Shown here: positions 10,044 to 20,123 of the stretch, one piece after another
Layout of the letters: each line of letters opens with the position of its first letter
Numbering within the stretch: position 1 is the first letter of the stretch
From: Chara braunii
Taxonomy: Eukaryota > Streptophyta > Charophyceae > Charales > Characeae
Length of the DNA: 32,618 bases
Assembly: GCA_003427395.1 (NCBI GenBank)
Contig: BFEA01000154.1
Span: 138,145 to 170,762, forward strand
Direction: 5' to 3'
Made by a program: the position numbers and the translations under genes
The notes under the pieces: generated by a model
Seen by the model: only the letters and a program-made list of their open reading frames with translations
Databases searched by the model: none
Told to the model about the DNA's origin: nothing

Positions 10044-10051
10044 GCCATAAG
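10044..10051. repeat. Target-site duplication (right) of hAT-type element
   Basis: This is an exact second copy of GCCATAAG, abutting the AACCCTG terminus. Confidence 0.9.
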
Positions 10052-10467
10052 TGAATTTCGGAAGAAATTTCATTAATTAACAAAATTTTATTTGTTCTCT
10101 TCTTTTTTTTTTTAATTCTTTTTCCCATTTTTAATTTTGTTGTTAGGATTAATAAAATTTGAAGTTTCATTCCCCTGTCAATTACTTAGTGGGAAAGCGA
10201 CGCGCCGAGGCCTACTACCATGCCTCCATACCGCGGCCGACCGCTTCGGGAACAGCCTCGGAACGGACGAAATGATAGGTGCTAGGCGCAATTGACATGG
10301 CCGTCCCTTTCGTCGATTTCAAGGGTCAATGTCAATACTTGACATGGAGAATATTAGGGGTCTCTCTCTGACCCCTAATTTCTCCTGACGGCTCGGACGA
10401 AAGTCCCGGTCAATCCCTCTTTCGGCAGTTAATCTAAGGGTTAATCCGTCGGATTTCGGGTGGCCGA
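10052..10467. other. Spacer with a short hairpin at 10353-10379
   Basis: AT-rich sequence turns GC-richer after about 10195. ATTAGGGGTC (10353-10362) pairs perfectly with GACCCCTAAT (10370-10379) around a TCTCTCT loop. Its right-hand part may be decayed upstream pol sequence, since the following frame is already open when first recognised, but I cannot show this. Confidence 0.45.
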
Positions 10468-13119
10468 TTGACCTTCGACCGCCCGACACCGGTTCGACTG
10501 GGACAAGAAGGTGTGTTGAAGCACGAGTTGCCTAATGGGAGGACCGTTAGACTGGCCAAGTATAAAGCCAGTAGGTTAATAGACTCCTATGGGTGCTTAT
10601 ACGGATCTGCCTTCTATAACTACTATAAACAGAACCAAGAGGAAGGAATGTACTTTGTCTACATCTCTGCAAAATGGGAGGTCGTTAAAAAAACCCCAAA
10701 GATAGAGACCATCGTTGCTAAGTACCTTGATCTGTTCGAGAAGCCCTCAGGAGTCGTAGACAGGGAGGTTGTCCATGCCATAGAGATCATCCCAGGTAGC
10801 AAGACACCTAAATGGAGAATCTATAGCATGGCTCCAGCCGAGTTGGACGAGCTTCGTCGGCAACTGAAAGCGCTCACAGAAAAGGGTTGGATTCGGCCTA
10901 ACACTTCCTCCTTTGGCTCACTAGTCTTGTTTGTTCCAAAGAAAGGGGGAACACTAAGGATGTGCATTGATTATAGAGGCCTCAATGCCATTACCGTTAA
11001 GAACGGAGCCTCTACCACGCATCGACGACCTACTGGAGAGGGTGCAGGGATGTAGGTACTGTACAAAGATAGACTTAAAATCCGGCTACCATCAGAATGC
11101 CATAAGACCAGAGGACCAACACAAAACCGCATTTCAAACCAGGTACGGTCTGTATGAGTTTGTGGTGATGCCCTTTGGCCTTTGCAATGCGCCGGGTCCA
11201 TTGCAGCACGCCATGAATAGGATCTTCCATGACTACTTGGATAAGTCGGTTGTCGTGTATCTCGACGATATACTTATCTTCAGTAGAACTGTCGAGGAGC
11301 ATGCTCAACATGTAGACAAAGTACTTTCACTCCTCCGACAGCACAAGTATAAGATAAACGCAGAGAAATGCGAGTTCGGTGGCACTCGAATCTTGTACTT
11401 GGGTCATGAAGTATCTGCGGACGGGATTAGGCCCGAAGATGCGAAGGTGGCTAGCATTAGGGACTGGCCACGACCCCAGTCTGTGTCTGAGGTCAGATCA
11501 TTCTTGGGAATGTGTGGTTATTACCGCAACTTCGTAAAGAACTATAGCACGATTGCATCTCCCTTGACTGATCTAACTCGTCTTGACACACCATGGGACT
11601 GGACCGACGAGTGTGAGGCAGCTTTCAAGCGTTTGCAGCATGCTCTCATGCACCATGAGGTTCTCATGGTACCCGACCCGCAAAGGCCATTTGTTGTAAC
11701 CACTGACGCAAGCCAATACGGCATTGGCGTAGTGCTGGCTCAACATGAGAAGGCAGGGTTTAAGAGATTAGTTGTTCCATCTAAAGAGATTTTGCGTAGT
11801 TTATTTTTAGGTGAGTGTCACGACGCAAAGGGACATTTCGGCTACAAGAAGACTAGTGCTAACTTAGTACAACGATTTTGGTGGCCTAACATGCTGGACG
11901 ATGCAAAGAAGTACGTACAAACCTGTCAGACCTGTCAGGTCTGTCAGCGGGACGAGCCGCGGACTCAAGCTCCACTTGGGTTACTCAAGCCTCTACCCAT
12001 TCCTACTGGCCCAGGGCAGAGTATCTGCATGGACTTCATGAATACTCTCGTGACTAGCAAGAATGGCAAGAGGCACATCTTCGTCATAGTTGATAGGTTC
12101 ACTAAGTATGCTAGACTAATTGCCATGCCGGAGACAGTCAGGATTGAACATGTCATCAAGTTATTTATGGATAACTGTGTGCGTGATTTTGGACTGCCAA
12201 AGTCAATCGTCAGTGATAGAGATGTGTGATTCACAAGTGAGATGTGGAAGAAGGCCGCTGAACAGATGGGCAACCAGTTGCAGATGACTTCTGGGAATCC
12301 TCCCGAAGCAAATGGGCAAGCTGAACAGATGAACCGAGTGGTGCAACCTCTGCTGAGGCATTACATTAAGCCCATCCAGGACGACTGGGATGAGAAATTA
12401 CCTCTCATCGCCAGTCTGTACAACAATGTTGTACATAGCACCACCGGCGTCAGTCCTAATCAACTGCATCCGGGATGGAAGCCTAGATCTGCTCTTGACT
12501 TCCTCCTGCCTGAAAACCGAACTGCTGCAACTCCTGGAACCATCGAATTTGGTGTCCAGTATGAGAAATTGTTGCAGCAGACTGTCGAACATATCAAGAA
12601 ATCTCAGAAAGCTGTAATTGCTTCTGAGAACAAACGCGCCGACAGTCCACATTTCAGGTAGGGGAACGTATCTGGGTCAAAGCTAGTGAGTTGGGACAGG
12701 AGTTTGGCATCTCTAGGAAACTAATGCCTCAGTATTTCGGTCCCTACGAAGTCTTAGACATTGTGGGGAATGATTTGGATGGTCCGTCGTACGTCATTCG
12801 TATACCTGGTCACTTATACACTTACCCTGTTTTTCACGCCTCCAAGCTTGCAGAGTTCCCATCACGGAGATCTATGTTGCCCCCAACCATGGATGGCCAC
12901 GTGGACGTCGACGACATCCTGGATCACAGAGACACGCCTGTTCCCAAGCCACCTGGCAAGGGAAGACCTCCCAAACCTGCAAGGGAGTACAGAGTACATT
13001 TCAGGCATCATACTGATCCGAAGGAAGATCGATGGATTTCAAGGGAGGAACTTGTCAAGACAACTCCTCAGATCGTGGAAGATTATGAGAAGAAACTGAA
13101 GGGGAAGGCACCAGCATGA
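10468..13119 (+). pseudogene. Ty3/gypsy chromovirus pol remnant: RT, partial RNase H, integrase, chromodomain
   Basis: The fragment starts inside the protease-RT connector with no ATG; gag and the protease active site are missing. RT motifs run from [17 protein letters not shown], through a one-base frameshift near 11008, to KIDLKSGYHQ and the catalytic YLDD (11258-11269). RNase H keeps VVTTDASQYGIG, but then an in-frame deletion of about 200 codons joins it to the integrase (PSKEILRSLFLGECHDAKGHFG). The integrase zinc finger contains a 9-bp triplication (CQTCQTCQVCQ). The core has DFMN, VSDRD and NGQAEQMN, with a TGA at 12227-12229 replacing the usual Arg. A one-base frameshift lies near 12658. 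The C-terminus (VDDILDHRD, REYRVHFRHH, EDRWISREEL) resembles a divergent chromodomain, which in this group is thought to guide insertion to modified chromatin. It belongs to a different subfamily from the other two pol copies. Confidence 0.92.
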
Positions 13120-13144
13120 AGCATCTCAGCGGACTTTCGAAGCT

Positions 13145-13152
13145 AAGGGGGA
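13145..13152 (+). promoter_or_regulatory. Probable polypurine tract of the 10.5-13.1 kb element
   Basis: AAGGGGGA, 26 bases after the pol stop codon, is directly followed by TGGAATATG. A polypurine tract followed by TG is how plus-strand DNA priming meets the 3' LTR in Ty3/gypsy elements. Confidence 0.55.
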
Positions 13153-14290
13153 TGGAATATGAGGAACAGACCCTCAAGGGGCCCTATCAAACATTACATT
13201 GTTTTGGGCTAAGGCCCCCAGCAAGCCAAAGTGCCCGCCCTAAGTGAAGGCGGGCCTGAATATTCGTCAGAAGCAAAATTCGACATTTCCATATGTGGGT
13301 ATTCAGGCTCTCGCAGCACGCCAGTTGGTTGGGTAGACGCGTGAGCCTCACATTTCAACGATATACAGTTGGCCCAGGCCTTGAAAGTTGCGCCTGGGCA
13401 CACATACATAAAGCAGGGCCGATACATTGGGAAGCAGGCCTTCGGCCTTGGAAAAAAAGTAGTAGTGCCAACACACCTGCTTGGGAGCCCTGCACAGATG
13501 CAGCAAACAGCCTACATCCAGAGACTCGGGCCGTGCCTAACTGTGAAGGGCCCAGGCCCTCAACTGTAGTCTCGGGCCTGGGTGCAGGGTCTGGGACCCA
13601 ACCGGAAGCTACTGGAAGCTTCCACCTAGGCCTCACGCAGCATCCAGGAGGCTGCCACTTCCACAAAAGGAGTGAGGAAGCCCAGGCCAGGCATTCTGGC
13701 CAGTGTTGGCAATGCGGAAGTGCTGCTGTGCTCTCGCTTGATGATGCGATACTGCCAAGGGCGTTGACGGTGCGCGTAGAGGTGAAGTGTGGCGCTGCAG
13801 GGCAGCGGTGTGCAAGCGGCCATAGCCAGGTTGCTGGGCGCCAGGGGGTAATGCGGACGATTGAGTGGTCTTCAGGGAAAGAGTCGAGTGTGGGGTAATC
13901 AAGGTTTGATTGAGGGTGACGAGATACGCACCTTGTACATGAAGAGGGGTCGACGATGGTGTTGGCAGTCATGTACATTGGTCTTCGTGAGTAGAAGCGA
14001 TCCTGTTGCGCGAATCAGTTGTAGGTAGGATAGTCTGGTAGAGTAGGCTGAGCGATGAGCGCGCCAGACAGAGCAGAGCGACTTTAGATACTGTGTTGGT
14101 GTGGCCTACGGGCTTCAACATTGGCTCATTACTTCATTGTATTGCTCTATATGGATGGTTTTCTCGGTGCATTTGTACTCTCTGCTTGGGACACGACTAC
14201 TTGGACAACTGTGTGATTTCGCAACTTGGTTTTATGTATATCGCTCACACTCATAGTCCTTGCATCATGCTTGACGGAGATTGAGTGATT
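13153..14290 (+). repeat. Possible 3' LTR (start inferred, end unknown)
   Basis: The sequence begins TGGAATATGAGG after the polypurine tract. It is GC-rich until about 13860 and then becomes mixed, ending in AT-richer sequence. There is no second copy in the window, because the element lacks its 5' end, so the right boundary cannot be fixed; 14290 is an outer guess based on a change in composition. Open frames on both strands here (for example 13293-13898 and 13355-13978) show no known motif and are probably chance frames in GC-rich DNA. Confidence 0.4.
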
Positions 14291-16149
14291 TTGATGGTTA
14301 ATAGTCTAATCGTTAGGTTTGAAGTCGTTCAATCTGATAAAGAACGGATTAAAGGCCCTCTAGATGATCATACTCATGTAAAAAAGCACATTGAGCAGGG
14401 CAAATTGTGTATATATTCTCTAACCCGTCCTGATCCGCAGATGTTGACGAGTGTCATATATATGTCATTACGTTTCTCTGCTGTTGCAAAGGGCGATCTT
14501 GTACACATTTTCAAGTATGTCTCTGAAACCCTTCTTTTATTGCAGATGTGTCTCATTGCCTAATGGGAAATTGCAAAATTACCCCTGGCGGTCATGCAAA
14601 TTTCAGACTTAGCTCGGGATTCTGTTGAGACAAATTTCATAGATATTTCTTCCTTCAGAGCCACTTTAGCACTAAGTCTAAATGTGAGTTTTCAAGACGA
14701 TTTGTTTAATGCGAGCGAACACTGGGCTCTATGTTATTTCGCTAAACGTGAATGCCGTGAACAGACGTAAAATCTTAGGATTATTGCGGTTGAATGTGAA
14801 CAAACACTGTGTTTCGAAACTACTAAGAGCACTGACAGTCCCCCTACAAGGAAACTTCATGCAAAATTATGTCAGACATCATGAGTTGTGTTCAATGATG
14901 TTGTATTACCTATTCAGACAACTCTTTGGTAAACTGTTCAGACGTCTATCAACAAGCTAGGCCAACATACCTTGGTTGATAATGTCAACAAATTTCATGA
15001 TAGAGTCAACTTTATTTCTTCTACGGCATTTTGCATTTGCTCAAGTGATACTCAACAATTCGTTTGAGTTACGCCTGATCGTGTACTCAGACTTCTTAGT
15101 GAAAGTTTTATTTTGTTCTATTCTAGTTTCATTCTAATCACTTTCATCAGCAATCCGGATCAAAATGCTCAACAATCATTTAGGCTGGTCTTCTCCAAGC
15201 CAATTGGACAACCTATCGCAGGCTATTTCAGGAAGTTTTTAACGAGCTTCATTACGCAAGCCACCGAGAAGGCATCAACACCGTATTAATCAGCAAACTA
15301 GACTAGTTGTCGAATCAACCTTTAATAGTTTGTTCATATGGTACTCAAGGGACTTAAGTTTGTCTTTAGCAAGCAATCCACTCGGAAGCCCTTAGCGGAG
15401 TACTTGAGGTTATTCCAACGTACTGCTTGGGATAATCTCAGCAAACTGTTTGGGTTTGGGATTATCTCAACAAACTATTTTGGGATTATCTTAGTTGGGG
15501 CAAAATTGGCTCCCATCAAATTAATAGTTACGGTGTAAATCTATTTGCAACAGACTATTAGTCTTACTACGCGCGTTGTAAGCAGACACAGAAAACCTTT
15601 TCAAGTCCCAAATCGGCATCTCTCCTTCTTTTCTACATCTTACCAAGATTCATAATCTTGGGGTTAAAAGAGGATCATGAGGGACGACGAGATCTTGGTT
15701 ATGAGATGCAAGATCGTCAAAGACAAGTAAGAGGGTTGGGAAATGGAAACCGTTCAAGACATTAAATCGAAGGGAGAAAATAAATTATGTTTCCTACTAC
15801 TATGACCACAGTGGCAAACTGCACAGCACCGGCTCAATTTTAGAGACCATTGAGTATGCCAAGGCAAAACTCTAGTAAAATTCAGCAACTCTTCATTTTC
15901 CTTTTCTCAAATACATTTTTAGTGAACTTTTCAGCAAGCATCATCCACTTATCTAGAACGTTCCCAACCTCATGTTGTCAACAATCAACAATCAATGGCT
16001 TGTTACTCGACAACATCTGATCATCTGAGACATTGTTAGTGATCTTCAATCAGGATCTATTGTTATTCAGTCATTACTAGCTATGACACGGGTCAACATC
16101 AATCAAACAATGTTTTTAAGAAAGACGTTGAGATTAGTTTCAGTATCAC
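14291..16149. other. AT-rich spacer, nothing recognised
   Basis: Short open frames exist but none has a recognisable motif. A small repeat of GGGATTATCTCA or GGGATAATCTCA with CAAACTRTTT occurs three times at about 15428-15495. No tRNA, rRNA or long terminal structure was seen. Confidence 0.4.
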
Positions 16150-16683
16150 ATGAGTATAGTTCAATCTTTCTTGGTCAGCGGGTTAGTCTTGACCAACCTG
16201 AATCAGATTGATCTCAAGGATGCCTTTCATTATCAATATGTACGTGCAGTTGGTTTCAGACAAGGGGTTTGGTCAATCTTCATGGTTCTCACTGAGTTTG
16301 CGGAAGGTACTATCGAGGACTTGAGGATCTATGTAAAGAAAGGCAAGGAGACTCATGAGCACTTTGACTCAGTCTAGTTTACAGCAGCATGGTATGTTGA
16401 AGAGAGAGCATGGGCGCTTCAAAAGGATGGAAAGCTGATTCATAACTTTGGTCCAAAATTATACACTGACTACCCTAGGCCTCCTGTCCCTTTCTACCTC
16501 ATCGACGGTTCTTACTGGGGTGATTTGATTGACCTGGCAAGAAGGTACATCTCACCAGTAGAGATTGACTATGAGGCAGTGATAGAAGGCAGTGACAGAG
16601 CCATTAGGGTTCTGACATCTCAGACGAGGGATCTTCTCCAAGCCATATCTTCCTACTTTATGGAAGGAGTTGTGAGGTATGCT
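16150..16683 (+). pseudogene. Unrecognised decayed coding sequence (about 177 codons, one stop)
   Basis: One frame stays open from 16150 to a TGA at 16681-16683, broken only by a TAG at 16375-16377. The translation looks like real globular protein: DLKDAFHYQYVRAVGFRQGV early, then WYVEERAWALQKDGKLIHNF, YPRPPVPFYLIDGSYWGDLI, and a charged helix-like end (RAIRVLTSQTRDLLQAISSY). Base composition is more coding-like than its flanks. I do not recognise the family. GTGAGGTATGC near 16671 resembles a splice donor and TTAGTTTCAG near 16142 resembles an acceptor, so it could be an exon, or an ORF of an uncharacterised transposon. It lies 0.6-0.8 kb upstream of the RT-like remnant and might belong to the same element. 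Confidence 0.5.
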
Positions 16684-17269
16684 TGACTTTCAAAATTGTG
16701 GGCTTGGATGGACCTATTTGGAACTCGTGAGCTTTAGGTGGCTCTACATTACAAGGCCACAACCTCAAGAACTCTTGAAGAGTGTTGGACATGGCTTTTC
16801 ATTTGTACTTTTTGGGATTATTATGAGTTCGCACCTTCCCTCATTTATCTTGTGCCCTGAGTCAAGTTAGTCTTGATCTTGTTTCATTGGCATTGTCTGA
16901 AGATATGCTCTCTACTGATCATGTCATAGTTCTCAAATTCCTAATTTGGAAATCATGATGTCCTATACATTTTTATTTTAACTTGTTAGTTGCATTTACT
17001 ATTTCGAATCACAATTAAAGATTCGTTAGACTAGGGACCGACGTAGACCTCAATTGAAGGGTCTCGCTCGAAGCCGGACACACAATAGGAAGAGATTTGC
17101 CTTATTTAATTTATTCATTTATTGCAAAAGTCAGCAAAATCTTGCATAACGACGTGTTGTCTTTCTGATCGCAGAGAGTGGTGTGATTGGAAAAGGTGCG
17201 ATAGTGTACTCGATTCCCAAACACAATGATACTACCCAAGTGGGGGCCAATTTGCCCTTCTTACTCGGA
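16684..17269. other. Spacer, nothing recognised
   Basis: The sequence has mixed composition and no feature I can support. It separates the unknown reading frame from the RT-like remnant. Confidence 0.4.
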
Positions 17270-18420
17270 AGGCGTCGTAACTACAAGTAAAAAGGTTGCC
17301 CATGCAATCAACCAGTTATTGTGGGATTCGGCCCCGAATACGAACCTCAATTTGAACAGCATGACCGATCTGGCTACTTCTGTATGAAGGATGAATGCAT
17401 GATTAAAGCGGATCGAACTTTTTGCCTGCGCGACTTTTAATATCGAAGAGATGATTGTCAATCTGCCGCATGAGTTAATTCTAAAGGTTGTGCAGTGGGT
17501 CGTGGACTTTTGGACTATCAGGGGTTGAGCTGGTGAGTTGATCAAAACGCATGGGTATGTTGATCAAAACGCATGGGAAAGGGGTTAAATTGCAGTTGGG
17601 GAAAGCTCAGATTGGATGGACTTCTATCCCTCCTTCGATCATTGTGGATTTCGTTAAGTTCGACCTGAATAATACTTATTTCGTGGCATGTAGCCAAGTA
17701 CTGCAGCGAAGGGTAGGTATCTCTATGGGCAAGTCCTGCAGTCCAGCTTTGACCTGTTCGTTGTGCTCCTATAATGAGTTTTTGTTTGTATCTTCCCTTG
17801 GTTGTGACCGGAAGTTGGCAAATGGTATCCGAATAGTGGACGGCATGTCCTTCTTGGTACGGTATGTGGAAGGTGACCCAACTTCCCTATCCCTGGCTCT
17901 ATCCATCGTGGAGAGATTCAGGGCCTGCTATGATGATAACTTGGTCCTAGAACAGACGAATAATGAAGACTGTTGGGACTTCCTGGGATGCGTATTGAAG
18001 GTGCTTGAGTGGCCATGGGGGATTCAGTGTGTGGCACTACATAAGAACAAAAGAAGCCACCGTTTGAAGGGTCTGCTCTTCCAAAATCTACAGGACTTAA
18101 ACTCCTTTTCTAGCAGACAACAAAAATTGGTTGTCATCAGTTCTTGCTTGCACAGGGCCGAAGCGTGTACTACTTTGAGGGGTTCAAAGGTGACTTTCTT
18201 ATTCACCTTGAAGATTGAACTTGAAGATTGAACTCGGGAAAAAGGGATTCCCTGATGGTTACTTTGACAATGCACTTCGTGTTTTTTCCAAGAAATTTGT
18301 GGGTGCCTGGGTTGATTAGACTGAGTACCTGACGGGATGGGGGATTTTTTTTCAAACGGGCAAGGCACGGGGGCTTGTGCGAGGTATGTCGTTTCGTGAG
18401 GGGGAGGTCCGTCGGTAGGG
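17270..18420 (+). pseudogene. Reverse-transcriptase-like remnant (GIxMGK type), copy 1
   Basis: An upstream part with stops encodes FNIEEMIVNLPHELILKVVQW from 17436, resembling RT motif A with its Asp replaced by Asn. After a frame change caused by a 22-bp duplication, an open frame from 17551 gives KFDLNNTYFVACSQVLQRRV, then GISMGKSCSPALTCSLCSYN, matching the GIPMGxxxSPxLA..E block of RTs that are neither gypsy nor LINE-like. CYDDNLVLEQTN follows, in the place of the catalytic YxDD box, then WDFLGC. A 13-bp duplication at 18207-18232 creates the TGA at 18229-18231; related sequence continues in another frame to about 18420. Penelope-like or another poorly described RT family is possible. I infer RT ancestry from motif order only, not a database match. 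Confidence 0.6.
17537..17577. repeat. 22-bp tandem duplication causing a frameshift
   Basis: The 19 bases GTTGATCAAAACGCATGGG at 17537 recur at 17559, 22 bases later. Removing one unit puts the upstream LPHELI frame in register with the downstream GKGVKLQL frame, so this duplication fully explains the frame change. Confidence 0.9.
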
Positions 18421-18657
18421 TCTTGACTATAGATTTTCGTGGACAGGGCCTTGTTTTTCGGCCGGTGGGACCTTACTTTTAGTTGTTATTTTTACTTTTG
18501 ATAGTTTAGTTTTCGTTTTGATTTCCCTTTTGAAATTTCCTTCTTTTCATTCTCGTTTCACAATTGTGGGGTGTTATTAACGAGGTGACAGGACGGGTAG
18601 TTAGGTGGCGATTGGAGAAGTGCTTTCATTTACTTGAATCGAGGCCCTTTAACATTA
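17707..18657 (+). repeat. Tandem duplication unit 1 (951 bp)
   Basis: The unit begins CGAAGGGTAGGTATC inside the RT-like frame and ends CGAGGCCCTTTAACATTAC, followed at once by a second unit with the same start. It covers the second half of the RT-like sequence and about 0.24 kb of T-rich 3' flank. Copy identity is high by eye, with a few indels. Confidence 0.93.
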
Positions 18658-19350
18658 CGAAGGGTAGGTATCTCTATGGGCAAGTCCTCTAGTCCGGCTT
18701 TGGCCTGTTTGTTGTGCTCCTATAATGAGTTTTTGTTTGTATCTTCCCTTGGTTGTGACCGGAAGTTGGCAAATGGTATCCGAATAGTGGACGGCGTGTC
18801 CTTCTTGGTACGGTATGTGGAAGGTGACCCAACTTCCCTATCCCTGACTCTATCCATCGTGGAGAGATTCAGGGCCTGCTATGATGATAATTTGGTCCTA
18901 GAACAGACGAATATTGAGGACTGCTGAGACTTCTTGCGATGCGTATTGAAGGCGCTTGAGTGGCCATGGGGGATTCAGTGTGTGCCACTACATAAGAACA
19001 AAAGAAGCCACCGTTTGAAGGGTCTGCTCTTCCAAAATCTACAGGACTCCTTTTCTAGCAGACAACAAAAATTGGTTGTCATCAGTTCTTGCTTGCACAG
19101 CGCCGAAGCGTGTACTACTTTGAGGGGTTCAAAGGTGACTTTCTTATGCACCTTGAAGATTGAACTTGGGAAAATGGGATTCCCTGATGGTTACTTTGAC
19201 AATGCACTTTGTGTTTTTTCCAAAGAATTTGTGGGTGTCAAGGTTGATTGGACTGAGTACCTGATGGGATGGGGGATTTTTTTTCAAAAGGGCAAGGCAC
19301 GGGGGGTTGTGCGAGGTATGTCGTTTCTTGAGGGGAAGGCCGGTCGGTAG
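18658..19350 (+). pseudogene. Reverse-transcriptase-like remnant, copy 2 (3' part only)
   Basis: The frame repeats GISMGKSSSPALACLLCSYN and CYDDNLVLEQTN. A TGA at 18925-18927 replaces the TGG (Trp) present in copy 1. Downstream it reads through cleanly where copy 1 is frameshifted: LKIELGKMGFPDGYFDNALC, then WTEYLMGWGIFFQKGKARG, ending in a TAG at 19348-19350. It therefore preserves the C-terminal tail of the family better than copy 1. The N-terminal RT half was not duplicated, so this copy never encoded a full enzyme. Confidence 0.6.
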
Positions 19351-19590
19351 GGTCTTGACTATAGATTTTCGTGGACAGGGCCTTGTTTTTCGGCCGGTGG
19401 GACCTTACTTTTAGTTGTTATTTTTACTTTTGATAGTTTAGTTTTCCTTTTGAATTTCCTTTTGAAATTTCCTTCTTTTCATTCCCGTTTCACAGTTGTG
19501 GGGTGTTATTGACGAGGTGACAGGACGGGTAGTTAGGTGGCGATCGGAGAAGTGCTTTTCTTTACTTGAACCGAGGCCCTTTGACATTAC
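18658..19590 (+). repeat. Tandem duplication unit 2 (933 bp)
   Basis: This is the second unit, with the same CGAAGGGTAGG start and the same CGAGGCCCTTTGACATTAC end. Compared with unit 1 it lacks a 6-bp TTAAAC-like insert and the 13-bp CTTGAAGATTGAA repeat, and has a few small indels in the T-rich tail. Beyond 19590 the similarity stops. Confidence 0.93.
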
Positions 19591-20056
19591 CTTACTCTTT
19601 ATTTGTTCCTTTACTTCATCCCTGCTCCCTTGGTACTATCGATATCCTTGACTGCAGCTTTTTGACTCTACTTTATTTTGTGGACTCCGATTCTGCCTCA
19701 TTTTCTGCGTAATTTGCATCCGGTCTTCTAGAGGGCTCCCCCGTTTTTGTTTCTGTCCCTTTTGTTCATCCTTATTCCTTTTTACTTTCGATGTCTTCGA
19801 CGATGGCCTCTACTCGGGATTCTCGATGAACAATACTTATTCTAGGAACGTTATTCGTTTTGTGCCTCTCCCTTGCCATTCGAACAAGACCCCTAATGAG
19901 TCCGGTTTGGCGGTCGGATGAAACACAGCGTAGGGACGTTGCACCTAGGCTTTCACGTTTCATCTTTCGATGTATCTGGGGATGCTTTTTTTTAAATATT
20001 TTCGGCCTTTCGGTCACGTTTCGGGAAGTTTGGGACGGTGACCTTCTCTCTTGTTG

Positions 20057-20123
<67 letters not shown>

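Noticed and set aside
10353-10379. Hairpin as a transcription terminator
   Set aside because: A bacterial-type terminator is not expected in this genome and no gene ends there.
13293-13978. Overlapping frames of about 200 codons on both strands
   Set aside because: They lie in GC-rich sequence after a gypsy polypurine tract, more likely an LTR; neither has a known motif.
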